A DNA stretch of 12,159 bases, from assembly GCA_900768005.1 (NCBI GenBank), contig CAAGBE010000049.1, positions 1 to 12,159 on the forward strand. Direction: 5' to 3'. The position numbers were made by a program, and so were the translations under genes. Source of the stretch: Clostridia bacterium. GTDB taxonomy: Bacteria > Bacillota > Clostridia > UMGS1883. Under the pieces are notes generated by a model. It saw only the letters and a program-made list of their open reading frames with translations, searched no databases and was not told the DNA's origin. Shown one piece after another: positions 5,706 through 12,159 of this stretch; the first letter of the stretch is position 1; each line of letters starts with the position of its first letter.

Positions 5706-7274
5706 ATGGAACAGAATGTTGCTCTTGAACTGAAAAACATAACCAAGACATTCGGTAGTGTTGTTGCCAACAAAAATATTTCACTTAAAGTAAGAAAAGG
5801 GGAAATCCTTTCAATACTCGGTGAAAACGGAAGTGGCAAGACTACTCTTATGAATATGGTATCGGGAATATATTTCCCCGACAGCGGACAGATTTTTGCT
5901 GACGGTGAGGAGATTGTGATTGCTTCCCCGAAAGATGCCTTTGACCACAAAATCGGTATGATACATCAGCATTTCAAGCTTGTTGATGTGTTTTCTGCTG
6001 CTGAAAATATAGTTTTGGGACTCAAGGATGAAAAAGGCTTTGATATGCCTAAGTACATTGAGAGAATTAAAGAAATTACTGAGCAGTACGGATTTGAACT
6101 GGATCCCCACAAGAAAATATATGAAATGTCCGTATCAGAAAAACAGACAGTAGAAATTATAAAAGTTCTTTTCAGGGGTGCAGATATATTGATTCTTGAT
6201 GAGCCTACGGCCGTGCTTACTCCTCAGGAAACGGTCAAGCTTTTCAAGGTGCTTCGCAATATGCGTGAGGATGGGAAGGCAATTATTATCATTACCCATA
6301 AGCTTCACGAGGTGCTTTCTCTTTCAGATAACGTGGCAGTTCTTCGTAAAGGTGAATATGTGGGAACTGTAAAGACCTCGGAAACAAACGAGGCTGAGCT
6401 TACAGAAATGATGGTAGGTAAGAAGATTTCCCTTAATATAGAAAGAAGTCAGGCTGAAAACTGCTGTGACCGACTGATTGTTGAGAATATAGACTGTGTA
6501 AACCGTGACGGAGTAAAGCTTTTGGACAATGTTTCCTTCGCAGCCCGTTCAGGAGAAATTCTCGGAATTGCAGGTATTGCAGGAAGCGGTCAGCGAGAGC
6601 TTCTTGAAGCGATTGCAGGGCTTCAGCATCTTAATGGAGGCGGTGTGTTTTATATTGACCCCAAGACAGGAGAAAAGGAAAATCTCCGTGACAAAACACC
6701 TCTGGAAATCCGCCAGATGGGTGTTCGTCTTGCCTTTGTGCCTGAAGACAGACTCGGTATGGGGCTTGTGGGAAATATGGACATAGTAGACAATATGATG
6801 CTTAGAAGCTATAAAAAGGGCAAATCAGTATTTCTTCAGAGAAAGGCTCCAAGAAATCTGGCAGAAGAGGTCATTTCCAGCCTTGAGGTTGTGACACCCT
6901 CCGCAAATACTCCCGTAAGAAGACTTTCGGGCGGTAATGTACAGAAGATTTTAGTAGGAAGAGAGATTGCATCTTCTCCCACCGTTTTAATGGCAGCGTA
7001 CCCCGTAAGAGGATTGGATATAAATTCCTCCTATACAATTTATAATCTCCTTAACGAACAGAAAAAGAAAGGTGTAGCCGTAATTTTTGTCGGCGAGGAC
7101 TTGGATGTCCTTTTGGAGTTGTGTGACAGAATTATGGTTATCGGCTCGGGCAGAATCACCGGAGTTGTAGACGGAAGAAATACTACCAAGGAAGAAATCG
7201 GTATCCTTATGACAAAGTCCGATTCTCAAAACAATTTTGAGGAGAAGGGAGGAAACAGCAGTGAAGAATGTTAA
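5706..7274 (+). CDS. nupO: ABC importer ATPase with two nucleotide-binding domains (NupO-like)
   Basis: This 522-residue cytoplasmic protein supplies both ATPase domains of the purine importer in one chain, the usual arrangement in the ribose/BMP class. Domain 1 is canonical: Walker A GENGSGKT (39-46), signature VSEKQ (143-147), Walker B ILILDEP (161-167) and switch His198. Domain 2 starts near 255. Its P-loop is GIAGSGQR (290-297), with Gln in place of the catalytic Lys, while its signature LSGGNVQK (407-414) is intact. Its Walker B region reads LMAAYPVRGLD (428-438), lacking the Asp-Glu pair, and GED replaces the switch His. One site is thus competent and one degenerate, as is common in this family, although Tyr432 replaces the Gln I expect there. 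GGAG lies 6 bases before the ATG. The 3' end overlaps the next gene by 14 bases, and the tail (about 505-522) is polar and probably unstructured. Confidence 0.94.
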   Translation: MEQNVALELKNITKTFGSVVANKNISLKVRKGEILSILGENGSGKTTLMNMVSGIYFPDSGQIFADGEEIVIASPKDAFDHKIGMIHQHFKLVDVFSAAENIVLGLKDEKGFDMPKYIERIKEITEQYGFELDPHKKIYEMSVSEKQTVEIIKVLFRGADILILDEPTAVLTPQETVKLFKVLRNMREDGKAIIIITHKLHEVLSLSDNVAVLRKGEYVGTVKTSETNEAELTEMMVGKKISLNIERSQAENCCDRLIVENIDCVNRDGVKLLDNVSFAARSGEILGIAGIAGSGQRELLEAIAGLQHLNGGGVFYIDPKTGEKENLRDKTPLEIRQMGVRLAFVPEDRLGMGLVGNMDIVDNMMLRSYKKGKSVFLQRKAPRNLAEEVISSLEVVTPSANTPVRRLSGGNVQKILVGREIASSPTVLMAAYPVRGLDINSSYTIYNLLNEQKKKGVAVIFVGEDLDVLLELCDRIMVIGSGRITGVVDGRNTTKEEIGILMTKSDSQNNFEEKGGNSSEEC

Positions 7275-8355
7275 AAACGCCTTTTCAGTCCCGTTTTTTC
7301 ACGTAATAAAGCGTGATGATATAGTGTGGTGGAAGGCTTGGCTTATAAGAATTGTTTCTGTAATTTTTGCACTCATAGTAAGCGGTATAGTAACAATTCT
7401 GTTAACAGGAATAAACCCCGTTGATATGTATGTTTCAATGATAGACGGTGCAGTAGGAACACCCCGACTTACCTGGAACCTCTTGCAGAATACGGCAATT
7501 CTCCTTTGTATCTCCCTTGCTGTGACTCCTGCATTTAAAATGAAATTCTGGAATATCGGTGCAGAGGGGCAGGTTTTAATCGGAGGACTTGCAACTGCAA
7601 GCTGTATGATTTTCTTCGGTGAAAAGCTTCCCACACCGATTCTGATTCTGGTAATGCTTGTTACAAGTATTATTTCAGGTGCATTGTGGGGACTTGTTCC
7701 TGCATATTTTAAAACCCGTTTTAATTCCAATGAAACCCTTTTTACCCTGATGATGAACTATGTGGCAATACAGCTTGTTGCATACTTTACCCTTGAATGG
7801 TCCGTGCCGAAAGGTTCGGGAACACCCCGTACTCTTGTGTACGGACAGCTTCCTGCTTTATTCGGTCAGAAATACCTGATAAATATACTGTTAGTAGCGG
7901 TACTGACCGTTATTGCATACATTTATCTTAAATACAGTAAACAGGGCTATGAAATTTCCGTAGTAGGCGAAAGTGAAAATACAGCAAAATATATCGGTAT
8001 CAATGTAAAGAAAGTCGTTTTGAGAACGATGGCAATTTCAGGTGCTATCTGCGGTATAGCAGGATTTTTACTTGTTGCAGGAACTGACCACTCATTAAAA
8101 AGCGATACGGCAGGGGGAAGAGGCTTTACCGCAATTATGGTTTCGTGGCTTGCTAAATTTAACCCTGTATTTATGGTACTCACCTCACTTTTAATCGTGT
8201 TCCTGCAAAAAGGTGCTTCAAAAATTTCCGAGGTTTACCGTCTTAATTCGTCTTTTTCTGATATCATTACAGGTATCATTATATTTTTCATTATAGGTTC
8301 AGAATTTTTCATAAATTACAAGCTTAAAATAAGCAAAAAGGAGGAGAATGTATGA
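7261..8355 (+). CDS. nupP: ABC importer permease, BMP/nucleoside class (NupP-like)
   Basis: One of the two membrane subunits of the purine importer, with about nine or ten hydrophobic helices. I place the start at GTG 7261, 8 bases after GGGAGG (7247-7252), giving 364 residues. An upstream in-frame TTG at 7237 would add 8 residues (RRREET...) but lacks this spacing. The first helix is at about 27-51. The family hallmark WNIGAEGQVLIGG is near residues 97-109, in the conserved cytoplasmic-side segment that begins the permease core. AISGAICGIAGFLLVAGTDHSL and the late IITGIIIFFIIGSEFFINY helix are also typical. The start lies inside the ATPase gene, and the stop overlaps the second permease in an ATGA, so the three proteins are probably made in fixed ratio. 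It pairs with the next gene product to form the heterodimeric channel. Confidence 0.92.
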   Translation: MKNVKNAFSVPFFHVIKRDDIVWWKAWLIRIVSVIFALIVSGIVTILLTGINPVDMYVSMIDGAVGTPRLTWNLLQNTAILLCISLAVTPAFKMKFWNIGAEGQVLIGGLATASCMIFFGEKLPTPILILVMLVTSIISGALWGLVPAYFKTRFNSNETLFTLMMNYVAIQLVAYFTLEWSVPKGSGTPRTLVYGQLPALFGQKYLINILLVAVLTVIAYIYLKYSKQGYEISVVGESENTAKYIGINVKKVVLRTMAISGAICGIAGFLLVAGTDHSLKSDTAGGRGFTAIMVSWLAKFNPVFMVLTSLLIVFLQKGASKISEVYRLNSSFSDIITGIIIFFIIGSEFFINYKLKISKKEENV

Positions 8356-9338
8356 TTGCTACAATAATTCAGCGTGCAGTAATGCAGGGAACTCCTTTGC
8401 TGTTTGGCTCAACAGGTGAAATTCTTACAGAAAAATCGGGACACCTTAACTTAGGTATCCCCGGAATTATGTATGTTGGTGCTATAAGCGGTGTTGCAGG
8501 CTCCTTCCTTTATGAACAAAGCTTAGTTTCTCCCGAACTTATGAATCCATTTCTTGCGGTATTTATTCCGCTCATATGCTCTTTGATAGGCTCAACAATT
8601 ATGGGACTTATATACTGCTTTTTGACAGTAACTCTCCGTGCAAATCAGAATGTTACGGGTCTGGCACTTACTACCTTTGGTATAGGTCTGGGTAATTTCT
8701 TCGGCGGCTCACTCATAAAGCTTGTTGACTCCGATGTTCCCTCAATTGCCCTTTCCACTACAAGTACGGTGTTTAAAACCGAGCTTCCCATAGCCGATAA
8801 ACTCGGCTGGTTTGGAGATATTTTCCTTTCCTACGGATTTTTGGTATATGTGGCAATTGCTGTTGCATTGGTATCTTCCTATGTCCTTAATAAAACCCGT
8901 ACTGGACTTCATTTGAGAGCTGTCGGTGAAAGCCCCGAAACAGCCGATGCTGCAGGTATCAATGTTACTAAATACAAATATCTTTCCACCTGCATCGGAA
9001 GTGCTATTGCAGGTCTGGGTGGACTTTACTATGTAATGGACTATGCTAACGGAGTATGGTCAAACAATGGCTTCGGTGACAGAGGATGGCTTTCTATCGC
9101 TCTTGTTATTTTCTCAGTGTGGAGACCGTCACTCTCTATCATCGGTTCAATCCTTTTCGGATTCCTGTATGTAATACCCACTTATATCCCCGGAATCACG
9201 GTAAGTACGAAGAAGCTTTTTGAAATGCTTCCATATGTGGTTACTATTCTCGTTCTTGTTATTACAAGCATAAGGGATAAAAAAGAGAATCAGCCTCCGG
9301 CAGGACTTGGTTTGCCGTATTTCAGAGAAGAACGGTAA
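8352..9338 (+). CDS. nupQ: ABC importer permease, second subunit (NupQ-like)
   Basis: This 328-residue integral membrane protein belongs to the same permease superfamily as the preceding gene but is shorter, as usual for the Q subunit. The conserved segment TEKSGHLNLGIPGIM (26-40) is the counterpart of the WNIGAEGQ region in the partner; many relatives have Glu where this one has Pro37. A later conserved stretch, GLHLRAVGESPETADAAGI, is the likely loop contacting the ATPase. About eight to ten helices are expected. The ATG is set by GGAGGAG just upstream and overlaps the previous stop by 4 bases. The C-terminus ends with a charged tail (RDKKENQPPAG...). The gene closes the operon: a strong terminator begins 10 bases after its stop. 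Confidence 0.92.
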   Translation: MIATIIQRAVMQGTPLLFGSTGEILTEKSGHLNLGIPGIMYVGAISGVAGSFLYEQSLVSPELMNPFLAVFIPLICSLIGSTIMGLIYCFLTVTLRANQNVTGLALTTFGIGLGNFFGGSLIKLVDSDVPSIALSTTSTVFKTELPIADKLGWFGDIFLSYGFLVYVAIAVALVSSYVLNKTRTGLHLRAVGESPETADAAGINVTKYKYLSTCIGSAIAGLGGLYYVMDYANGVWSNNGFGDRGWLSIALVIFSVWRPSLSIIGSILFGFLYVIPTYIPGITVSTKKLFEMLPYVVTILVLVITSIRDKKENQPPAGLGLPYFREER

Positions 9339-9347
9339 AATATTACG

Positions 9348-9378
9348 GGCGGTGTAAATAAGTTTACGCCGCCTTTTT
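9348..9378 (+). terminator. Intrinsic terminator of the xpt-nup operon
   Basis: GGCGGTGTAAA (9348-9358) pairs with TTTACGCCGCC (9363-9373) over 11 positions with one U-G pair and a TAAG loop. Five T's follow directly (9374-9378). This is a textbook rho-independent terminator, 10 bases after the nupQ stop. Confidence 0.92.
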
Positions 9379-9410
9379 GCTTTCAAAATTTGTGATATGA
9401 GGTGTTTTGA

Positions 9411-9866
9411 ATGAAAATAGTTTTACAAAGAGTAACAGAGGCAAAGGTAGAAGTTGACAGCGAAGTAAAGGGACAGATTGGAAAAGGCTACCTGCTTTTG
9501 GTGGGAGTAGTAGCGGAGGATACCATAGAAATTGCCGACAAAATGATTGAGAAAATCTCGCGTCTCAGAATTTTTCAGGATAGTGAGGGCAAGACAAATC
9601 TCGGCATTTCTGAGGTAGATGGGGAAGTGCTTATAATCTCTCAATTTACTCTTTGTGCAGATTGCAGAAAGGGTAACAGACCCAGCTTCACCGGTGCAGG
9701 AAATCCTGCTATGGCAGAGGAGCTTTATGAACATATGGTGGAAAAAAGCAAGGACCTTTTTAAACGTGTACAAAAGGGCGTGTTTGGTGCGGATATGAAA
9801 GTTTCTCTTGTAAATGACGGCCCATTTACTCTCGTTCTTGACAGTAAAGAAATTTTAGGTTTATAA
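9411..9866 (+). CDS. dtd: D-aminoacyl-tRNA deacylase
   Basis: This 151-residue protein has the exact family length. It is a cytosolic proofreading enzyme that hydrolyses D-amino acids (and mischarged glycine) from tRNA before they reach the ribosome. Both family motifs are present: SQFTL (77-81) and the Gly-cisPro motif NDGPFT (135-140). The second has Phe instead of the commoner Val, a variation allowed in this family. The opening MKIVLQRVTEAKV and the segment DCRKGNRPSFTGAG (84-97) are typical. The ATG follows GAGGTG (9399-9404) by 6 bases. The gene starts only 32 bases after the strong upstream terminator, so its promoter must overlap that terminator or transcription reads through. It heads a short operon that ends with trmL. 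Confidence 0.95.
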   Translation: MKIVLQRVTEAKVEVDSEVKGQIGKGYLLLVGVVAEDTIEIADKMIEKISRLRIFQDSEGKTNLGISEVDGEVLIISQFTLCADCRKGNRPSFTGAGNPAMAEELYEHMVEKSKDLFKRVQKGVFGADMKVSLVNDGPFTLVLDSKEILGL

Positions 9867-9896
9867 TAGTAAAAAAGGGTGAAAGGCTGACAGACT

Positions 9897-10427
9897 TTGA
9901 AACTGACACTTGACAAAAAATCATTTTACACAAAACTTTATAAAATGCTTGAAAACGTAACTCCTCTCACGGTAGATTGCGGACAGCTCTGTGACGGAGC
10001 CTGCTGTGCCGTGACGGATGAAATTACGGGTATGTATCTTTTTCCAGGGGAGATAGAAATGTACAAGCCTATGCCACGGTGGGGCGAGCTTCACGATATT
10101 GATTTTACATATGACGGAGGAAAGAGTGTGGAGCTTTTTACCTGCACAGGCACTTGTGACAGAAAACTCCGTCCGCTTTCTTGCAGGATTTTTCCTCTTG
10201 TACCCTATGCAAAAAGGGGAGGGGAGCTTCAGATTATAATGGATATTCGCGGCAGGGGAATGTGCCCGCTTGCAACGGCAATGAAAATTGAAGATTTAGA
10301 CCCGTTATTTGTTGAAAGAGTGACATCAGCAATGAAGCTGTGTATGAAAGTCAGGGAAACGAGGGAATTTATATATTCCCTTTCCGAATCCCTCGATGAA
10401 GTAAAGGAGGATTTTTATGAGTTATAA
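9897..10427 (+). CDS. Cysteine-rich YkgJ-like putative metal-binding protein, function unknown
   Basis: This is a 176-residue soluble protein with nine cysteines. The first cluster is C28-x3-C32-x3-C36-C37 (DCGQLCDGACC). CTGTC follows (C83, C87), then RPLSCRIFPLVPY (C96) and GMCPLA (C123). The cluster ending in CC and the later 'RP..CR.FP' segment are the pattern of the YkgJ family, thought to bind zinc, iron or an Fe-S cluster, although the spacing here differs from the usual CxxCxxxCC. The start must be TTG 9897 or later: the frame has a stop at 9888-9890 and no ATG before codon 17. AAAGG about 10 bases upstream supports the TTG weakly. The 3' end overlaps the Ppx/GppA gene by 11 bases, and the ribosome binding site of that gene lies within this coding sequence, so translation is coupled. 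No catalytic residues are recognised. Confidence 0.72.
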   Translation: MKLTLDKKSFYTKLYKMLENVTPLTVDCGQLCDGACCAVTDEITGMYLFPGEIEMYKPMPRWGELHDIDFTYDGGKSVELFTCTGTCDRKLRPLSCRIFPLVPYAKRGGELQIIMDIRGRGMCPLATAMKIEDLDPLFVERVTSAMKLCMKVRETREFIYSLSESLDEVKEDFYEL

Positions 10428-11334
10428 CTTTGCAGTAATTGACCTTGGCTCCAATTCGGTACGCATGAGCATCAATGCACTTGAAAAAGACGGCAGTTGG
10501 GCTGTTCTGGAAAAGCTTCGCTCTACCGTAAGACTAAGCGAGGGTATGACAGCAGATAATTTCCTCAAGGAAGAATCCATCAGTCGTGTTCTTGGTGCGA
10601 TAGAGGAATTTGTAAAGAAAGCCAAGGAATACAAATGTGCCTCCATTGCAGCAGTTGCGACAGCGGCTCTTCGTTGTGCCGCAAATAAAGACCTCTTCCT
10701 TACAAGAGTCAGGGAGAGGACAGGAATCCAGTTTGAGATTATAAGCGGTGAGCAGGAAGCATATTACAGCTACCTTGCCGTAAAAGAAACTGTTGGAATA
10801 ACAGACGGTGTTATCTACGATACGGGCGGCGGAAGCACAGAGATTGTCCTTGTAAAAAACGGTGAGATTAAGCACAGTACAAGTCTGCCCCTTGGTGCCG
10901 TAATGATGACCGAAAAAATGGAGAGAAGAAGCCAGATGCAGCTTTATAAATACGTTGCATCCTACATTGGCGGAGTAAACTGGCTTGACGAGTGTGAGGG
11001 ATTGCCTCTTTACGGAATAGGTGGAAGTGCCCGTGCGATGGCAATGCTTTATAAAAAAGAATATCTTTCACCCGATAAGGTTGACGGTATTAAAATACCC
11101 TACCACGCCGTTGCAAAGATTTATCAGGATATTTTCAGCACACCACTCCAAAAACGCAAAGACATAAAGGGTATGGATATTTCCCGTGCAGATATTATCC
11201 TTGCAGGACTTACTCCCGTGAAGGTGCTGATGGATATGACAGGAAGTCCCTCTGTAACAGTTTGTGCCGCAGGTGTCAAGGAGGGTGTATTCTTCCGCCT
11301 CAAGGACGAAATTTTAAGGAGCAATATGAAATGA
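10417..11334 (+). CDS. Ppx/GppA-family phosphatase, short form
   Basis: This 305-residue protein is the single-domain form of the exopolyphosphatase / pppGpp phosphohydrolase family, with an actin-like ASKHA fold; the longer enterobacterial proteins carry extra C-terminal domains. The first phosphate loop is AVIDLGSNSVRM (6-17). The catalytic glutamate region is IISGEQEAYYSY, where E112/E114 align with the family's conserved acidic residues. The second phosphate loop is YDTGGGSTEIVLV (134-146). SLPLGAVMMTE (156-166), GIGGSARAMA (200-209) and SRADIILAGL (256-265) complete the pattern. All expected motifs are present. It is cytosolic and probably removes phosphate from polyphosphate or (p)ppGpp; sequence does not separate the two. 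AAGGAGG lies 6 bases before the ATG, inside the upstream gene, and the stop overlaps trmL in an ATGA. Confidence 0.92.
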   Translation: MSYNFAVIDLGSNSVRMSINALEKDGSWAVLEKLRSTVRLSEGMTADNFLKEESISRVLGAIEEFVKKAKEYKCASIAAVATAALRCAANKDLFLTRVRERTGIQFEIISGEQEAYYSYLAVKETVGITDGVIYDTGGGSTEIVLVKNGEIKHSTSLPLGAVMMTEKMERRSQMQLYKYVASYIGGVNWLDECEGLPLYGIGGSARAMAMLYKKEYLSPDKVDGIKIPYHAVAKIYQDIFSTPLQKRKDIKGMDISRADIILAGLTPVKVLMDMTGSPSVTVCAAGVKEGVFFRLKDEILRSNMK

Positions 11335-11828
11335 GTATGAACATAGTTTTGGTCGAGCCGGAAATTCCGCAGAATACGGGGAATATTGTCCGTACCTGTG
11401 CCGCTACCGGTGCAAGACTGCATATAGTAAAGCCTATGGGCTTTGAAATAGACGATAAGAAACTTAAAAGAGCAGGTCTTGACTATTGGCATTTTCTTAA
11501 TATCAGGTATTACGAAAATCTTGACGACTTCTTTACGCAGAATCAGGACGGCAGATTCTTCTACCTCAGCTCAAAAGGAACGGTCTCCTATACAGATGTA
11601 GAGTTCAAGGACGGTGATTTTCTCCTTTTTGGTAAGGAAACGAAAGGTCTACCCGAAAAGCTTCTAATAGAACATCCCGAGCGTTCAATACGTATCCCTA
11701 TGATAAGCGATGCACGGTGCCTTAACCTCTCAAACTCCGTTGCAATCGTAGTATACGAAGCCCTGCGACAGAATAACTTTAAATCCCTTACAAAAGAGTC
11801 AGATTATCTGTACGGAATAATTGATTAG
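11331..11828 (+). CDS. trmL: tRNA (cytidine/uridine-34-2'-O)-methyltransferase TrmL
   Basis: This 165-residue SPOUT-class RNA methyltransferase is full length. TrmL-type enzymes use S-adenosylmethionine to methylate the ribose of the wobble base in certain leucine tRNAs. The N-terminal motif NIVLVEPEIPQNTGNIVRTCAA (from residue 4) is diagnostic. KPMGF follows near 34-38. The trefoil-knot cofactor motifs are LLFGKETKGLP (98-108) and IRIPMISDARCLNLSNSVAIVVYEA (from 120), with Cys130 where Ser is common. I place the start at ATG 11331, which overlaps the previous stop in an ATGA and lies 9 bases after AAGGAG (11316-11321). The longer in-frame start at 11262 would add 23 unrelated residues inside the previous gene. 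It is the last gene of the dtd operon. I see no convincing terminator after it. Confidence 0.94.
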   Translation: MSMNIVLVEPEIPQNTGNIVRTCAATGARLHIVKPMGFEIDDKKLKRAGLDYWHFLNIRYYENLDDFFTQNQDGRFFYLSSKGTVSYTDVEFKDGDFLLFGKETKGLPEKLLIEHPERSIRIPMISDARCLNLSNSVAIVVYEALRQNNFKSLTKESDYLYGIID

Positions 11829-11837
11829 GCAAAACCG

Positions 11838-11860
11838 TTTTTAGATAGATTGTCTAAAAG
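11838..11860 (+). other. Hairpin overlapping a ribosome binding site
   Basis: TTTTAGA (11839-11845) pairs with TCTAAAA (11853-11859), extended inward by one U-G and one A-U pair and outward by a U-G. The right arm runs into the AAAAGGAG that would serve the small gene at 11873, so the structure could partly mask that site. It has no U-run and is unlikely to be a terminator for trmL. Confidence 0.3.
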
Positions 11861-11872
11861 GAGTGCAATTAT

Positions 11873-12050
11873 GTGAAGAAAATCTGGTGTGTTATGCATT
11901 ATTTATTATTATAAGCGGTGCGGCTTTTCCTATCTATAATTTCGAAAAACATTATACATATGCATTAACCGGAATTGCTTTGTATCTAAATGTTGTTTGC
12001 TATATCCAATTAGTATAATTTCCTATCTGTTAGCAAAAAAACAAGCTTAG
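11873..12050 (+). pseudogene. Broken small membrane protein, two apparent frameshifts
   Basis: The 292 bases between trmL and the last start codon contain no intact gene of ordinary size, but three consecutive frames read like one small hydrophobic protein. AAAAGGAG (11856-11863) precedes GTG 11873, which opens KKIWCVMHYLLLL and stops at 11912. The next frame, around 11908-12006, reads IIISGAAFPIYNFEKHYTYA then LTGIALYLNVVCYI and stops at 12016. The third frame, about 12006-12050, reads PISIISYLLAKKQA and stops. Joined, they would make about 60 residues with two membrane helices and a lysine-containing C-terminus. The first shift falls in a TTATTATTATT repeat, a plausible slippage or sequencing-error site. 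Alternatively the middle frame alone, from GTG 11863 or 11887 to 12018, is a genuine 51- or 43-residue protein. I do not recognise the family. Confidence 0.4.
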
Positions 12051-12060
12051 TCCAAATTTT

Positions 12061-12089
12061 TTGTTCCCGACTCGGCATGAGAATATAAA
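12061..12089 (+). promoter_or_regulatory. Possible promoter for the last gene
   Basis: TTGTTC (12061-12066), a 17-base spacer and TATAAA (12084-12089) predict a start near 12096, about 25 bases before the ATG at 12121. This would make the last gene independent of the trmL operon. Confidence 0.4.
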
Positions 12090-12120
12090 GAATGTCGAAT
12101 TTTGATGAAAGAGGTATAAC

Positions 12121-12159
12121 ATGAAAATTATAAAAAAGGTGTGGGGAATTATTCCCGGA
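12121..12159 (+). CDS. Start of an unidentified gene, cut by the window end
   Basis: An ATG at 12121 follows AAAGAGGT (12108-12115) by 5 bases and opens 13 codons, MKIIKKVWGIIPG, to the end of the window. The basic amphipathic start followed by a short hydrophobic stretch resembles the cytoplasmic N-terminus of membrane proteins such as ABC exporters, but 13 residues are too few to assign a family. It is supported mainly by the good ribosome binding site and the candidate promoter. Confidence 0.5.
   Translation, partial: MKIIKKVWGIIPG

Noticed and set aside
9813..9830. Phe instead of Val in the dtd NDGPxT motif
   Set aside because: As I recall, the family motif allows either Val or Phe at this position, so this is normal variation rather than a specificity change.
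11262..11330. Longer TrmL start
   Set aside because: The extra 23 residues lie inside the Ppx/GppA gene, match nothing in TrmL, and the ATG at 11331 has the proper overlap and ribosome binding site.
1..12159. CRISPR array, tRNA, rRNA, insertion sequence or defence island
   Set aside because: No regularly spaced direct repeats, no cloverleaf-like segment, and no transposase, integrase or defence-type motifs were seen on either strand.

Overview
This is a low-GC window dominated by ordinary Firmicutes-type genes. Strong AGGAGG-like ribosome binding sites, AT-rich intergenic DNA, sigma-A-like promoters with 17-base spacers and family-level resemblances suggest an uncultured member of class Clostridia, probably from a metagenome assembly. 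The first 19 bases are not genomic: they match the 3' end of the Illumina TruSeq read-2 adapter, so the biological sequence starts at about base 20.

Left part (20-3562). A 5' fragment of a glycoside-hydrolase-like gene (GH106/alpha-L-rhamnosidase type) lies on the minus strand and runs off the contig. It is divergent from a two-gene plus-strand unit: a class I/II PLP aminotransferase, overlapping by 4 bases a membrane-anchored permuted papain-like (YiiX-type) amidase or peptidase. A long inverted repeat that contains the amidase stop codon forms a bidirectional terminator. On its other side is a minus-strand ZIP metal transporter of the GufA type, convergent with the amidase.

Middle part (3563-9378). 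A sigma-A-like promoter drives xanthine phosphoribosyltransferase (xpt), followed by a complete BMP/NupNOPQ-type ABC importer: lipoprotein receptor, double-domain ATPase and two permeases, ending at a strong intrinsic terminator. Together they form a purine-salvage unit that imports a purine nucleoside or base and converts xanthine to XMP. The leader before xpt is too short for the guanine riboswitch that often controls this gene. Instead there is a 10-base palindrome beside the start codon. Three inverted repeats in the non-coding DNA around the receptor gene may tune the relative expression of operon members.

Right part (9411-11828). A compact operon encodes D-aminoacyl-tRNA deacylase (dtd), a cysteine-rich YkgJ-like protein of unknown function, a short Ppx/GppA phosphatase overlapping it by 11 bases, and the tRNA wobble 2'-O-methyltransferase TrmL overlapping by 4 bases.

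Right edge (11829-12159). An AT-rich stretch holds what looks like a small two-helix membrane protein broken into three reading frames, then a promoter and the first 13 codons of an unidentified gene.

I found no CRISPR array, tRNA, rRNA, insertion sequence or obvious defence system. The less explained items are the long hairpin ahead of the ATPase gene, the YkgJ-like/Ppx pairing and the broken small membrane gene.
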